Below, in pieces: positions 10,640-20,486 of a DNA stretch of 64,000 nt (position 1 is its first letter; each line of letters opens with the position of its first letter). The DNA comes from Agromyces sp. Leaf222 (GTDB lineage Bacteria; Actinomycetota; Actinomycetes; Actinomycetales; Microbacteriaceae): assembly GCF_001421565.1 (NCBI RefSeq), contig NZ_LMKQ01000001.1, positions 2,107,651-2,171,650 of the forward strand, read 5' to 3'. The position numbers and the translations under genes are program-made. Under the pieces are notes generated by a model. It saw only the letters and a list, made by a program, of their open reading frames with translations, did no database searches and was not told the origin of the DNA.

Positions 10640-12694
10640 TCAGCCGAGGCCACGGCGTGCGAGGAGCGGCTCGATCGACGCCTCGCGGCCGAGCAGCGCC
10701 CGGATCGAATCGCGCGGGTCCCGCGAACCGCCGGGGCCCAGGATCTCGCGACGGAAGCGGTCGCCGTTCGCGCGAGTGGCGCCGCCGTTGGCTTCGAACC
10801 ACGCCATGATGTCGGCGCCGGGCACCTCGCTCCAGATGTACGAGTAGTAGCCCGCGTCGTACCCGCCGGCGAAGACGTGGGCGAAGTAGGTGCTCGCGTA
10901 GCGGGGCGGCACGAGCGGATGCGAGAGCCCGACGACCTCGAGCGCCTCATGCTCGAATGCCGCGACGGCGTCGAGGTCGGACGGGTCGGCACTCGATCCC
11001 GCTGGGACGCGGTGCCAGGCCTGGTCGAGCGCGGCGGCGGCGAGGTACTCGGCGGTCGAGAAGCCCGACTCGATGCCGGCGGTCTCGCGAAGGCGATCCT
11101 GGAAGTGCTGCGGCATCCGTTCGCCCGTCCCGTGGTGCACGGCGAAGCTCGCCATGACCTCGGGGCGCAGCAGCCAGAGCTCGTTCACCTGGCTCGGCAG
11201 CTCGACGAAGTCGCGGAACACGCGGGTGCCCGCCTGCGAGGGAAACCGGACGCGGGCGAGCAGGCCGTGCAGCGCGTGACCGAACTCGTGGAAGAGCGTG
11301 CCGGCTTCGTCGAAGGTGAGCAGCGTCGGCTCGCCCGGTGCGGGCTTCGGGATGTTCAGGTTGTTGACGACGACCGGCAGTCGGCCCGTCAGGCCGGACT
11401 GTTCGAGGAGCGAACTCATCCACGCTCCGCCCCGCTTGGAGTCGCGTGTGTACGCATCGAGGAGGTACAGGCCGACGGGTTCGCCGTCGTGCTCGAACAC
11501 CTCGTAGACGCGGGTGTCGGGGTGGTACCCGATGAGGTCGGGCCGCGCATGGAACCTGAGTCCGTACAGCAGGGTCGCCGCGTGGAAGACGCCGTCGACG
11601 AGCACACGCTCGAACTCGAGGTATTGCCGCACCTCCGCGGGGTCGAGGGCGTCGGGTTCCGCGGCGCTGCGGTCGGCGAGGAACGCCCAGTCGGATGCCG
11701 CGATCTCGCGCGATCCGGTCGACGCCGCCGCAGCGGCGAGCTGTTCGCGTTCCCGCTCGACGTTGCGCATCGCCGGCGCCGTGAGCTCGGCGAGCAGGTC
11801 GGCGACCGCTTCGGGGGAGCCGGCCGTCTGTCCGGCCGTGACGGCCGCGGCGTGCGACGCGAACCCGAGCAGCGCTGCGCGTTCGGCGCGTAGCCCGACG
11901 ATCTCGAGCAGGGTCGATCGGGTGTCGTGCTCGCCCCCGCGGCATCCCCGAGCGCGCGAGGCGGCGAGCAGCGCTTCGCGGGTCGCGGGGTTCGACAACG
12001 TCGCGAGCGCCGGCTGCCCGGTCGGCAGTACGAGCGTCAGCAGCCATCCGTCGAGGCCTCGGGATGCCGCGGCCTCTCGAGCGGCCGATGCACCACCCTC
12101 ATCGAGTCCGGCGATGTCCTCGCGGTCGGCGAGGTGCAGGGCGAGGTCGTTCGTGTCGGCGAGCAGGTGCTGTTGGAACGAGGTCGTGAGCACCGACAGC
12201 CGTTGGTTGAGCTCGCCCAGACGGACCCGACCGGGTTCGTCGAGTGCGGCGCCGGCGAGCACCGCGTCGTGGTGCGCCCGCTCGACGAGGTACTGCTCAT
12301 CGGACGCGAGGTCGAGTTCGTCGAGCCGATCGTAGAGCGATCGCACCCGGGCGAAGAGGCGCTGGTCGAGCAGGATCGCGTCGCGGTGGGCTGCGAGCAG
12401 CGGGGCGAAGCGCGCGTCGATCGCCTCGATCTCGGCGTCGGTGTCAGCGGAACTCGCGTTCTCGAACACCGCGAGCACGTGGTCGAGTGCGAGGCCGGAT
12501 CGTTCGAGCGCCAGCATCGTGTTGGCGAACGTCGGCTCGTCGAGGTCGCCCGCGATCGCCTCGACCGCGGCACGCTGCTCGGCCATCGTCGCCTCGAGCG
12601 CCTCGGGGTAGTGATCGTGGCGGATGAGGGCGAACAAGGGCAGGCCGTAGGGGAGCGGGCTCGGCTCGAGGAGCGGGTTCGTCACGACATCCAT
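10640..12694 (-). CDS. M3-family zinc metallopeptidase (Dcp / oligopeptidase A type)
   Basis: 684 residues, full length for a peptidyl-dipeptidase Dcp or oligopeptidase A homologue, which degrades small peptides in the cytosol. The zinc motif is FHEFGHALHGLL (HEXXH with the M3-typical FGH); the third ligand region lies about 25-30 residues downstream in the segment containing VELPSQVNE. The C-terminus has the substrate-binding YDAGYYSYIWSEV. No signal peptide. It is convergent with the suf operon and divergent, by 30 bp, from the methyltransferase gene. Confidence 0.93.
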   Translation of the reverse strand: MDVVTNPLLEPSPLPYGLPLFALIRHDHYPEALEATMAEQRAAVEAIAGDLDEPTFANTMLALERSGLALDHVLAVFENASSADTDAEIEAIDARFAPLLAAHRDAILLDQRLFARVRSLYDRLDELDLASDEQYLVERAHHDAVLAGAALDEPGRVRLGELNQRLSVLTTSFQQHLLADTNDLALHLADREDIAGLDEGGASAAREAAASRGLDGWLLTLVLPTGQPALATLSNPATREALLAASRARGCRGGEHDTRSTLLEIVGLRAERAALLGFASHAAAVTAGQTAGSPEAVADLLAELTAPAMRNVEREREQLAAAAASTGSREIAASDWAFLADRSAAEPDALDPAEVRQYLEFERVLVDGVFHAATLLYGLRFHARPDLIGYHPDTRVYEVFEHDGEPVGLYLLDAYTRDSKRGGAWMSSLLEQSGLTGRLPVVVNNLNIPKPAPGEPTLLTFDEAGTLFHEFGHALHGLLARVRFPSQAGTRVFRDFVELPSQVNELWLLRPEVMASFAVHHGTGERMPQHFQDRLRETAGIESGFSTAEYLAAAALDQAWHRVPAGSSADPSDLDAVAAFEHEALEVVGLSHPLVPPRYASTYFAHVFAGGYDAGYYSYIWSEVPGADIMAWFEANGGATRANGDRFRREILGPGGSRDPRDSIRALLGREASIEPLLARRGLG

Positions 12695-12712
12695 CCGCCG
12701 ACCCTATCGGCC

Positions 12713-12718
12713 TAGAGT
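12713..12718 (+). promoter_or_regulatory. -10 hexamer close to the methyltransferase start
   Basis: TAGAGT six bases before ATG 12725. The intervening bases contain AAGG, so either a very short leader or a leaderless mRNA is possible. Confidence 0.4.
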
Positions 12719-12724
12719 CGAAGG

Positions 12725-13555
12725 ATGACCGCCACCACACCGCACCACGCGGGCCACAGAGACGTCTACACGCACGGCCATCACGAGAGCGTCCTGCGCT
12801 CGCACACCTGGCGCACGGTCGAGAACTCCGCGGCGTACCTCGTGCCGCACCTGCGAGAGGGGCTCGATATCCTCGACCTCGGCAGCGGGCCGGGCACGAT
12901 CACCGTCGATCTCGCCCGCCGGGTGAGCCCCGGTCGCGTGATCGGCGTCGACGCCTCCAGCGAGATCGTCGCCCAGGCGAATGGACTCGCGGCGAGCTCG
13001 GCCGTCGGCAATGTCGAGTTCCGCGTCGGTGACGCGTATGCGCTCGACTTCGACGACGACACGTTCGACGTCGTGCACGCCCATCAGACCCTGCAGCACC
13101 TGCAGCACCCCGTCGACGCGCTGCGCGAACTGCGTCGGGTACTGCGGCCGGGCGGCGTGCTCGCGGTGCGCGACGTCGACTACGGTGGCGTGCTCACCGC
13201 GCCCGCCAGCGATGCGCTCACGAGATGGTTGGAGCTCTACCATGCGGTGCACGCATGGAACGGGGGCGAACCCGACGCCGGGCGGCGTCTCAAGGCATGG
13301 GTGCGCGACGCCGGATTCACCGACGTGACCGCGTCGGGCTCCGTCTGGGTGTTCGCCTCGGATGCCGAACGCGAATGGTGGGGGCAGTCATGGGCGTCGC
13401 GGGCGACCGAGTCGCAGTTCGCGGTGCACGCGATCGAGTCCGGTCACTCGAACGCGGCGGAGCTGCGGCGCATCGCCGACGGCTGGCTCGCGTGGGCGGC
13501 CGATGCCGACGGGTGGATGCTCATGCCGCACGCGGAGATCATCGCGCGCGGCTGA
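12725..13555 (+). CDS. class I SAM-dependent methyltransferase (UbiE-like)
   Basis: 276 residues with a Rossmann-type methyltransferase domain. Motif I is ILDLGSGPGTITVDLA (about residues 42-57), the acidic end of beta-2 is GVDASSEIV, motif II/post-I is VGDAYALDFDDDTFDVVH and motif III is LRPGGVLAVRDVDYG. The C-terminal half has Trp-rich segments. It resembles UbiE/COQ5 relatives that methylate small molecules, but the substrate cannot be read from sequence. It is alone on its strand between the divergent peptidase and the convergent valS operon end. Confidence 0.85.
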   Translation: MTATTPHHAGHRDVYTHGHHESVLRSHTWRTVENSAAYLVPHLREGLDILDLGSGPGTITVDLARRVSPGRVIGVDASSEIVAQANGLAASSAVGNVEFRVGDAYALDFDDDTFDVVHAHQTLQHLQHPVDALRELRRVLRPGGVLAVRDVDYGGVLTAPASDALTRWLELYHAVHAWNGGEPDAGRRLKAWVRDAGFTDVTASGSVWVFASDAEREWWGQSWASRATESQFAVHAIESGHSNAAELRRIADGWLAWAADADGWMLMPHAEIIARG

Positions 13556-13627
13556 ATGCACGCGCGAGCGGGCCGAGCGCGTCGCCGGGCCGAGCGTTCC
13601 TCTGCTCGAGCTCGGCGGCGCGCGCCG

Positions 13628-13858
13628 TCACCACTCGTCTTCGACGTCGCTCTCGGCCGTCGGCTCGATCACGCCGGCGAGCGTGACCCTGGTGCCGTCG
13701 TCGAGCTCGGCGATCGGCCGACCCTCGAGCCAGGTGAGGGTCCAGTGGCCCGCTGCGTTCGCTCGCAGGGTCTCGACTGCGACGATCTGTTCGCGCAGTT
13801 CGGCCGGCACCGAGGCCGGAGGCTGCGCGCCGAGCGCCCAACGCGTGCCGAGCTGCAT
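13628..13858 (-). CDS. small conserved-looking protein downstream of GNAT
   Basis: A 76-residue protein (MQLGTRWALGAQPP...) with no membrane segment and an acidic SDVEDEW C-terminus. A Trp-rich central part (GHWTLTWLEGRP) followed by short predicted strands looks folded, and codon use matches its neighbours. The ATG shares one base with the stop of the acetyltransferase gene (TGATG), so translation is coupled. I do not recognise the family; a role linked to the acetyltransferase or to valS is only suggested by position. Confidence 0.65.
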   Translation of the reverse strand: MQLGTRWALGAQPPASVPAELREQIVAVETLRANAAGHWTLTWLEGRPIAELDDGTRVTLAGVIEPTAESDVEDEW

Positions 13859-14304
13859 CAGGCGGACATCTCGTAGGTGACCCAGGTGGTGCGGGTCGCG
13901 AGCTCGTCGTAGACGCGCTGCGCGACGGCGTTGTCGGCCGCGGTGATCCACGAGACCCCGCCCGCGCCGACCTCGGCCGCGCGCGCGTGCACGAACTCGA
14001 TGAGCGCACGGCCGAGGCCGGCACCGCGGGCCTCCTCGTCGACGTAGAGATCGTCGAGGTGCATGGCCTTGGTCGCCGCGAGGCTGTCGGGCACGACCCT
14101 GAAGTGCGCGAGCCCGACCGGCTTGCCCTCGTCGTCGACCGCGAGCGCGGCCTGCAACGGGTCGTGCTCGTCGCTGATCCAGTTCCAGACGATGAGCGCC
14201 TTGGCGTCGTCGAGCTCGGTCTCGTAGAACCGGCAGTACGCCTCGAACAGCGGCAGCCAGCCGAAGAAGTCGTCTTCGGCTGCGAGTCGGATCTCGTGTG
14301 TCAT
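13858..14304 (-). CDS. GNAT-family N-acetyltransferase
   Basis: 148 residues with the GNAT fold: strand 4 and motif A as LDDLYVDEEARGAGLGRALIEF (R/Q-x-x-G-x-G/A present as RGAGLG, acetyl-CoA pyrophosphate loop) and a C-terminal motif B ITAADNAVAQRVYDELA. The substrate is unknown; GNAT proteins acetylate amines on antibiotics, polyamines or protein N-termini. It lies 8 nt after the valS stop, on the same strand, in the valS operon. Confidence 0.88.
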   Translation of the reverse strand: MTHEIRLAAEDDFFGWLPLFEAYCRFYETELDDAKALIVWNWISDEHDPLQAALAVDDEGKPVGLAHFRVVPDSLAATKAMHLDDLYVDEEARGAGLGRALIEFVHARAAEVGAGGVSWITAADNAVAQRVYDELATRTTWVTYEMSA

Positions 14305-14312
14305 GTGGCCCC

Positions 14313-16895
14313 CTATGCCTCCGGCGTTTCGAGTTCGATGTCCCGGACCTCGAACTCGTCGGCTTCGACGAACTCGAGTTCTGCGATGCGCCCCACCGCA
14401 CGCAGGTCCGATGCGACGGCCGTGAGCAGTGCCACGGTCGCTGCGGGTGCGGCGATCACCGCACGGGTCACGGGTGTCTTCTGCGATGCCTTCGCAGAGG
14501 TCTTCGCACGACGGATGCCGGTGAGCGCGAGGCTCGAGATGACGAGCAGCTCGGTGCCGGCCTCGCCGCGTGCAGCGAGCTCGTCGACCGTCGGCCAGGC
14601 TGCGTGGTGCACCGAGCCGGAGTTGGACCAGCTCCAGACCTCTTCGGTCGCGAACGGGATCACCGGCGCGAACAGCCGGAGCAGCACCGCGAGTGCGGTC
14701 TTGAGGGCCGCGACGGCCGAGGCCTGCTCGGCGCTCGGCTCACCGTAGGCGCGCTCCTTGACGAGCTCGAGGTAGTCGTCGCAGAACGTCCAGAAGAACG
14801 TCTCGGACAGTTCGAGGGCTCGGGCGTGGTCGTAGGCCTCGAGCGACTTCGTCGCCTTCGCCACGACCTCGGCGAGCTCGGCGAGCATGCTGCGGTCGAC
14901 GGGCTCGGTGACCGCGGCATCAGCGGCGCCCTCGAAGCCGAGGATGAACTTCGCCGCGTTCAGCACCTTGATGGCGAGGCGGCGGCCGATCTTGACCTGC
15001 GTCGGGTTCTGCGGGTCGAACGACGCGTCGGTGCCGAGGCGCGACGAGGCGGCCCAGTACCGCACGGCGTCGGAGCCGTGCTGCTCGAGCAGGCCGGCAG
15101 GGGTCACGACGTTGCCCTTGGACTTCGACATCTTCTTGCGGTCGGGATCGACGATGAAGCCGGAGATCGCCGCATTCGTCCAGGGCGCCGTGCCGTGCTC
15201 GAGTTCGGCCCGCAGCGTGGAGCTGAACAACCAGGTGCGGATGATGTCCTGGCCCTGCGGGCGGAGCGAGTACGGGTAGACGAGGTCGAAGAGCTCGGGG
15301 TCGCGCTCCCAGCCGCCCGCGAGCTGCGGAGTGAGCGACGAGGTCGCCCACGTGTCCATGACGTCGTGCTCGCCGATGAATCCGCCGGGCACGCCGCGCT
15401 GGGCCTCGTCGAAGCCGGGGGCGGGCGCCGACGACGGGTCGACGGGGAGGATGTCGCGCGTGGCGACGATGGGCTCGTCGAACTTCGGGTCGCCGGCCTC
15501 GTCGAGGGGGTACCAGACGGGGATCGGCACGCCGAAGAAGCGCTGGCGGGACACGAGCCAGTCGCCCGAGAGCCCGCCGACCCAGTTCTCGTAGCGCACG
15601 CGCATGAAGTCGGGGTGCCAGTCGATGCCGCGGCCGTGCTCGAGCAGGCGCTCCTTGAGTCCGGCGTCGCGGGCGCCGTTGCTGATGTACCACTGGCGCG
15701 TCGAGACGATCTCGAGCGGGCGGTCGCCCTTCTCGAAGAACTTCACCGGGTGGGTGATCGCCTTCGGCTCGCCCAGCAGGTCGCCGGAGGCGCGCAGCAG
15801 GTCGACGACGGCCGCCTTGGCCGAGAAGGCCGTCTTGCCGGCGATCTCGGCGAACGCAGCACGGCCGGCCTCGCTCGTGATGGCCTCGGGCGCGTCGGCG
15901 ATGATGCGGCCGTCGAAGCCGACGATCGCGCGGTTCGGCAGGTCGAGCTCGCGCCACCAGACGACGTCGGTGACGTCGCCGAAGGTGCAGATCATGGCGA
16001 TGCCCGTGCCCTTGTCCTTCTGGGCGAGGTGGTGCGCGAGCACGGGCACCTCGACGCCGAAGACGGGGCTCGTGACCGTGGTGCCGAACAGCGGCTGGTA
16101 GCGCTCGTCGTCGGGGTGCGCGACCAATGCGACGCAGGCGGCGATGAGCTCGGGGCGGCTCGTCTCGATCTCGATCGTGCCGCCATCGGGGCGGTGGAAC
16201 GAGACGCGGTGGTAGTGGCCGGGCTGCTCGCGGTCCTCGAGCTCGGCCTGGGCGACGGCCGTGCGGAACGTGACGTCCCACAGGGTGGGCGCGAGCGCCT
16301 GGTAGGCCTCGCCTCGCTCGACGTTGCGCACGAAGGCGAGCTGCGAGGTGAAGATCGCCTCGTCGGCGATGGTGCGGTAGCTCTGCTTCCAGTCGACCGA
16401 GAGGCCGAGCGTGCGCCAGAGCGCCTCGAACTGCTTCTCGTCTTCGACGGTGAGGCGCTCGCACAGCTCGATGAAGTTGCGACGGCTGATGGGCTTCTGA
16501 TCTGCCGCCTTGGTCGACTTGCCGTCGCCGCCCTCGAAGGGCGGCACGAAGTCGGCCTCGTAGGGCAGCGTCGGGTCGCAGCGCACGCCGTAGTAGTTCT
16601 GCACGCGGCGCTCGGTGGGCAGGCCGTTGTCGTCCCAGCCCATCGGGTAGAACACCTTGCGGCCGCGCATGCGCTGGAAGCGCGCCATGACGTCGGTGTG
16701 CGTGTACGAGAACACGTGGCCGATGTGCAGCGAGCCGGAGGCCGTCGGCGGGGGCGTGTCGATCGAGTAGATCGTCTCGCGGGTCGCCTCTGCGCGGGGG
16801 AAGTCGTAGACCCCGTCGCGCTCCCACGCATCCGCCCAGTTCGTCTCGAGCCCTTCGAGGGCGGGCTTGTCGGGAATGCGCGACGTGTCGGTCAT
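14313..16895 (-). CDS. valS: valine--tRNA ligase
   Basis: Class Ia aminoacyl-tRNA synthetase, about 860 residues. Signature HIGH appears as GSLHIGHVFSYTHTD (near residue 45), KMSKS as RKKMSKSKGNVVTP, with the CP1 editing domain in between and the anticodon-binding domain behind. The start is placed at ATG 16895 (MTDTSRIPDKP), which has GGAG seven bases upstream; an in-frame ATG at 16922 lacks such a site. The C-terminal coiled arm is reduced, as in other actinobacterial ValRS. No T-box is visible in the short upstream gap of 67 bp to the ABC operon. Confidence 0.96.
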   Translation of the reverse strand: MTDTSRIPDKPALEGLETNWADAWERDGVYDFPRAEATRETIYSIDTPPPTASGSLHIGHVFSYTHTDVMARFQRMRGRKVFYPMGWDDNGLPTERRVQNYYGVRCDPTLPYEADFVPPFEGGDGKSTKAADQKPISRRNFIELCERLTVEDEKQFEALWRTLGLSVDWKQSYRTIADEAIFTSQLAFVRNVERGEAYQALAPTLWDVTFRTAVAQAELEDREQPGHYHRVSFHRPDGGTIEIETSRPELIAACVALVAHPDDERYQPLFGTTVTSPVFGVEVPVLAHHLAQKDKGTGIAMICTFGDVTDVVWWRELDLPNRAIVGFDGRIIADAPEAITSEAGRAAFAEIAGKTAFSAKAAVVDLLRASGDLLGEPKAITHPVKFFEKGDRPLEIVSTRQWYISNGARDAGLKERLLEHGRGIDWHPDFMRVRYENWVGGLSGDWLVSRQRFFGVPIPVWYPLDEAGDPKFDEPIVATRDILPVDPSSAPAPGFDEAQRGVPGGFIGEHDVMDTWATSSLTPQLAGGWERDPELFDLVYPYSLRPQGQDIIRTWLFSSTLRAELEHGTAPWTNAAISGFIVDPDRKKMSKSKGNVVTPAGLLEQHGSDAVRYWAASSRLGTDASFDPQNPTQVKIGRRLAIKVLNAAKFILGFEGAADAAVTEPVDRSMLAELAEVVAKATKSLEAYDHARALELSETFFWTFCDDYLELVKERAYGEPSAEQASAVAALKTALAVLLRLFAPVIPFATEEVWSWSNSGSVHHAAWPTVDELAARGEAGTELLVISSLALTGIRRAKTSAKASQKTPVTRAVIAAPAATVALLTAVASDLRAVGRIAELEFVEADEFEVRDIELETPEA

Positions 16896-16962
16896 GATGC
16901 TCCGGTTCGATATCGGCGGCACCGAGTCAATGGTGAGGTGCCTGAATGTGCGACTCTCAAGC

Positions 16963-18681
16963 CTAGCGGAACGCGGCCGGGCCGCCGCGTCGCACGATGC
17001 GGGGCGAATCCCTGATGAGCGCCGCGGTGATCTCGTGCTCGGGCGCGGAGAACACCCGTTCGGCGTCGCCGTGCTCGACGATGCGCCCGTTGCGCATGAC
17101 CGCGACCGTGTCGCTCATGTGGCGGATCACGCCGAGATCGTGCGAGATGAAGAGCATCGCGAGGCCGTGCTCGCGCTGGAGCTCGTCGAAGAGATCGAGC
17201 ACGCGCGCCTGCACGGTCGCATCGAGCGCCGAGACGGGCTCGTCGCAGACGAGCACGTCGGGGGATCCGGCGAGGGCGCGGGCGATCGCCACGCGCTGGC
17301 GTTGGCCGCCCGAGAGGGCGAGCGGATGCCGCGTCGCGACGTCCGCCGGAACGTGCACCTGGTCGAGCAGGGCTGCGACCGCGGCATCCGACGCCTCCTG
17401 CCGGCCGGCGGCGAGGGCGTCTCGGAGGATGCGCCCCACGCTCCAGCGGGGATCGAACGAGCCGAACGCGTCCTGGTAGACGGCGCCGATGCGTGCGCGG
17501 CGCGACTCGCGCTCGCGCTCGGGGAGCGGCGACCACGGCTGCCCGGCGAGGAGGACCTCTCCCGCATCGGGAGCGGTGAGTCCGAGCGCGAGGCGGGCGA
17601 GGGTGGTCTTGCCCGACCCCGACTCGCCGACGAGGCCGAGCGTGCGGCCCCGCTCCACGCGGAACGAGACATCCTGCACCGCCTGGGTGATGCCCGCACC
17701 GGCTCGGAACGACTTCGAGAGGCCGAGGCCCTCGAGCGCCGCCACCGGCGTCGGCAGAGTGGCTGACGCGGATACGGTCGCCGCCGTGGGCGTGGAGACG
17801 GTCGCGTGCGCATCGGCCGAGGCGGGACCGCGTTCCGGCGCGATCGTCGGCGGCTCGACCGACGAGTCTCGGGCGACGAGCCGCACCCCTCTCGGCACCT
17901 CGGTCGGCACGGCCTCGATGAGGGCGCGGGTGATCGGATGCTGCGGCGAACCGAGGATCTCGGCCGTCGGCCCGTGCTCGACGACCGCGCCGCCGTCGAG
18001 CACGACCACCGTGTCGGCGATGCGGGAGACGACGGCCAGGTCGTGGCTGATGAGCAGGATGCCCGTGCCGCGGGCGCGAGCCGCGTCGAGCAGGTCGAGC
18101 ACGCGGGCCTGCACGCCGACGTCGAGCGCGGTCGTCGGCTCGTCGGCGATGAGCAGCGGCGGGTCGAGCGCGAGAGCGGAGGCGATCAGCGCCCGCTGGC
18201 GCATGCCGCCGGAGAGCTCGCCCGAGCGCCGGTCGACGGTGAGCGTCGGATGCGGCATGCCGACGAGTTCGAGCAGCTCGATCGCCCTGGCCCGGGCGGC
18301 CGCGTGCGACATCCGCCGATGGATGCGGAGCGGGTCGCCGATCTCGCGGCCGATGGTGCGGAGCGGATCGAGGGAGACGAGGGCGTCCTGCAGCACGAGC
18401 CCGGCACCGACCCCTCGCGTGCGGCGCCACTCCCGCTCGCTCGCGCCGCGGCGATCGGCTCCGGCGACGACGAGACGGTCGGCCCTGACGAGCGCACCGG
18501 AACCGGCCAGCCCCAGCAGCGCCCTCGCCGTGACGCTCTTGCCCGATCCGGACTCGCCGACGATGGCGACGCAGGTTCCGGCCTCGACGGCGAGGTCGAC
18601 GCCGCGAACGACCTCGCGGGCATCGCGGCCTGCGCCGAACGCCACCGAGAGGTTGCGCACCTCGAGCACGGAGGCGGTCAT
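16963..18681 (-). CDS. dipeptide/oligopeptide ABC transporter, double ATP-binding subunit (DppD-DppF fusion)
   Basis: 572 residues containing two complete ABC ATPase domains. The first has Walker A GESGSGKSVTARALL, signature LSGGMRQRALIA and Walker B LLIADEPTTALD; the second has GESGSGKTTLARLAL, LSGGQRQRVAIAR and VLVCDEPVSALD. A linker of about 60 Ala/Thr/Pro-rich residues joins them. It energises uptake of peptides or similar solutes such as nickel chelates. The ATG at 18681 overlaps the preceding permease gene by 4 nt (ATGA). Single-chain double ATPases of this kind are common in actinobacterial Dpp/Opp systems. Confidence 0.93.
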   Translation of the reverse strand: MTASVLEVRNLSVAFGAGRDAREVVRGVDLAVEAGTCVAIVGESGSGKSVTARALLGLAGSGALVRADRLVVAGADRRGASEREWRRTRGVGAGLVLQDALVSLDPLRTIGREIGDPLRIHRRMSHAAARARAIELLELVGMPHPTLTVDRRSGELSGGMRQRALIASALALDPPLLIADEPTTALDVGVQARVLDLLDAARARGTGILLISHDLAVVSRIADTVVVLDGGAVVEHGPTAEILGSPQHPITRALIEAVPTEVPRGVRLVARDSSVEPPTIAPERGPASADAHATVSTPTAATVSASATLPTPVAALEGLGLSKSFRAGAGITQAVQDVSFRVERGRTLGLVGESGSGKTTLARLALGLTAPDAGEVLLAGQPWSPLPERERESRRARIGAVYQDAFGSFDPRWSVGRILRDALAAGRQEASDAAVAALLDQVHVPADVATRHPLALSGGQRQRVAIARALAGSPDVLVCDEPVSALDATVQARVLDLFDELQREHGLAMLFISHDLGVIRHMSDTVAVMRNGRIVEHGDAERVFSAPEHEITAALIRDSPRIVRRGGPAAFR

Positions 18682-19532
18682 CGGCGGGCTCCGTCCCTGG
18701 CCGCGAGGGCGCGGCCGAGCACGGTCGTCGTGATCGTCGTGAGCACGATCATCAGGCCGGGGAACACCGTGAGCCACCAGGCGGTCGTGATGTAGGTGCG
18801 TCCGGCGGCCAGCATGGCGCCCCATTCGGGCGCGGGCGGCTGGGCCCCGAGGCCCAGGTAGCTGAGTGCCGAGGCCCAGACGACCGCCTGTCCGATGCCG
18901 AGCGTGGCGAGCACGACGATGGGCGCGAGCGCGTTCGGCAGGATGTGCTGGGCCAGGATGCGCGACCGGCCGTGCCCGAGCACGCGCGCCGCCTCGACGT
19001 AGCCCGACGACCGCACGGTCACGAGTTCGCCGCGGATGATGCGCGCGTACCCGGGTGCCGTCGAGAGTCCGACGGCGATGGTCGCGGTGACCGGCCCCGG
19101 ACCCCACAGCACGATGATGAGCAGGGCCAGCAGGATGCCGGGAAAGGCGAACAGCACCTCGTTCACGCGGCCCACGACGAAGTCGAGCACCCTCCCGCCG
19201 AGGCCGGCGAGGGCGCCGAGCAGCAGGCCGAGCGCCAGTCCGATGGCAGTGGCGCTGACGCCGATGAGCAGTGACGTCGCCGTGCCCTCGATCACGCGGC
19301 TGTAGACGTCGCGGCCCGACTCGTCGGTGCCGAACCAGTGCGCGGCCGACGGGGGTTCGAACGCGTCGCGCGGTGCGATCGCGAGCGGGTCGGCGGTCTG
19401 CAGGAGCCAGGGCGCGACGGTGGCGACCGCGAGGAACGCGACGAAGGCGAGGGCGGCGATCGTGCCGACGCGCGGCGGCCGGGGGAGGGCACGGCCCTGA
19501 ACGGCGCGGTTGGAGAGTTCGAGGTCGCTCAT
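18678..19532 (-). CDS. peptide/nickel-type ABC transporter permease (DppC-like)
   Basis: 284 residues, DppC/OppC family. After a cytosolic N-terminus it has a first membrane helix (VGTIAALAFVAFLAVATVAP), the family-typical HWFGTDESGRDVYSRVI segment, and the EAA-loop region EAARVLGHGRSRILAQHILPN followed by the last helices. About six transmembrane segments. The start ATG at 19532 overlaps the upstream permease stop by 4 nt; the 3' end overlaps the ATPase gene by 4 nt, showing a tightly coupled operon. Confidence 0.92.
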   Translation of the reverse strand: MSDLELSNRAVQGRALPRPPRVGTIAALAFVAFLAVATVAPWLLQTADPLAIAPRDAFEPPSAAHWFGTDESGRDVYSRVIEGTATSLLIGVSATAIGLALGLLLGALAGLGGRVLDFVVGRVNEVLFAFPGILLALLIIVLWGPGPVTATIAVGLSTAPGYARIIRGELVTVRSSGYVEAARVLGHGRSRILAQHILPNALAPIVVLATLGIGQAVVWASALSYLGLGAQPPAPEWGAMLAAGRTYITTAWWLTVFPGLMIVLTTITTTVLGRALAARDGARR

Positions 19533-20482
19533 GCGCCACGCTCCTCGAGGGCGATGCGCGGGTCGACGGCCCGCGAGACGAGATCGGTCAGCACGGTCAT
19601 GGCGACGTAGACGAGTGCGACCACGAGCACGACGCCGATGACCACGGGCACGTCGCGCAGTTCGGTCGCGCGCAGCAGGGTGCGGCCGAGACCGGGCCTG
19701 GCGAAGATCGTCTCGACGACCACCGCCCCCGAGATGAGGTAGCCGATCGCCCAGCCCGAGAGGTTGACGGCGGGCAGGGCGGCGTGACGGAGGGCGTGGC
19801 GCAGGCGGATGCCGGCCGTGGTCTCCCCGCGCGCGAGCGCCGAGGTCGTGAACGGCTGCTCGAGCGCCTCGAGCATCTGCTCGCGCATGAGCTGGGCGAG
19901 GAACCCGGCGAGCGGTACCGCGAGGGTGAGCACCGGGAGCACGAGACCGGAGGCGGAGTCGTTCGCGACCGGCGGCAGCCAGCCGAGCGATGTCGAGAAC
20001 ACGGCGATGAGCACGGTCGCGAGCCAGAAGTGGGGGAGTGCGGCCGCGGTCAACTCGATGCCGGCGGCGATCGCCCGCCCGATGCGCCCGGCCGAGGTCG
20101 ACCACAGGGCGAGGCCGATCGCGAGCACCCACGCGACGACGAGCGCCAGCAGCGCGAGGGTCAGCGTGCCGAGCAACTGGCCGGCGATGAGGTCGGCGAC
20201 CGGCGTCTTCAGCGCGTACGAGTCGCCGAGGTCGCCCGAGGCGAGTCGGGTGAGCATCGCGAGGTACTGCGCCGCGAGCGGCTGATCGAGCCCGTAGTCG
20301 GCGCGCACGCGGTCGAGCGCCTCTTGGGAGGCCTGCGATCCGGGGCCGCCGAGGATCGCCTGGGCCGGGTCGCCCGGCACGAGGTGCACCGCGAAGAAGG
20401 TGAGGGTCGCGACCGCCCAGAGCACGAACACCGCTCCGGCGAGTCGCAGTGCGACCCGCCGGAGCGTTCGGGTTCGTGGCAT
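19529..20482 (-). CDS. peptide/nickel-type ABC transporter permease (DppB-like)
   Basis: 317 residues, DppB/OppB family. The N-terminal helix is followed by FAVHLVPGDPAQAILGG, the conserved periplasmic GDPA element, and the EAA loop is seen as TSALARGETTAGIRLRHALRHAALP. Six membrane segments are predicted. It starts 4 nt after the stop of the substrate-binding protein gene and overlaps the second permease by 4 nt. Confidence 0.92.
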   Translation of the reverse strand: MPRTRTLRRVALRLAGAVFVLWAVATLTFFAVHLVPGDPAQAILGGPGSQASQEALDRVRADYGLDQPLAAQYLAMLTRLASGDLGDSYALKTPVADLIAGQLLGTLTLALLALVVAWVLAIGLALWSTSAGRIGRAIAAGIELTAAALPHFWLATVLIAVFSTSLGWLPPVANDSASGLVLPVLTLAVPLAGFLAQLMREQMLEALEQPFTTSALARGETTAGIRLRHALRHAALPAVNLSGWAIGYLISGAVVVETIFARPGLGRTLLRATELRDVPVVIGVVLVVALVYVAMTVLTDLVSRAVDPRIALEERGA

Positions 20483-20486
20483 CCGC

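Noticed and set aside
16896..16962. T-box or other riboswitch before valS
   Set aside because: Only 67 bp separate valS from the ABC gene and no specifier hairpin or T-box sequence is present.
14298..17015. 905-codon plus-strand open frame
   Set aside because: Antisense to valS with the same biased composition and no domain.
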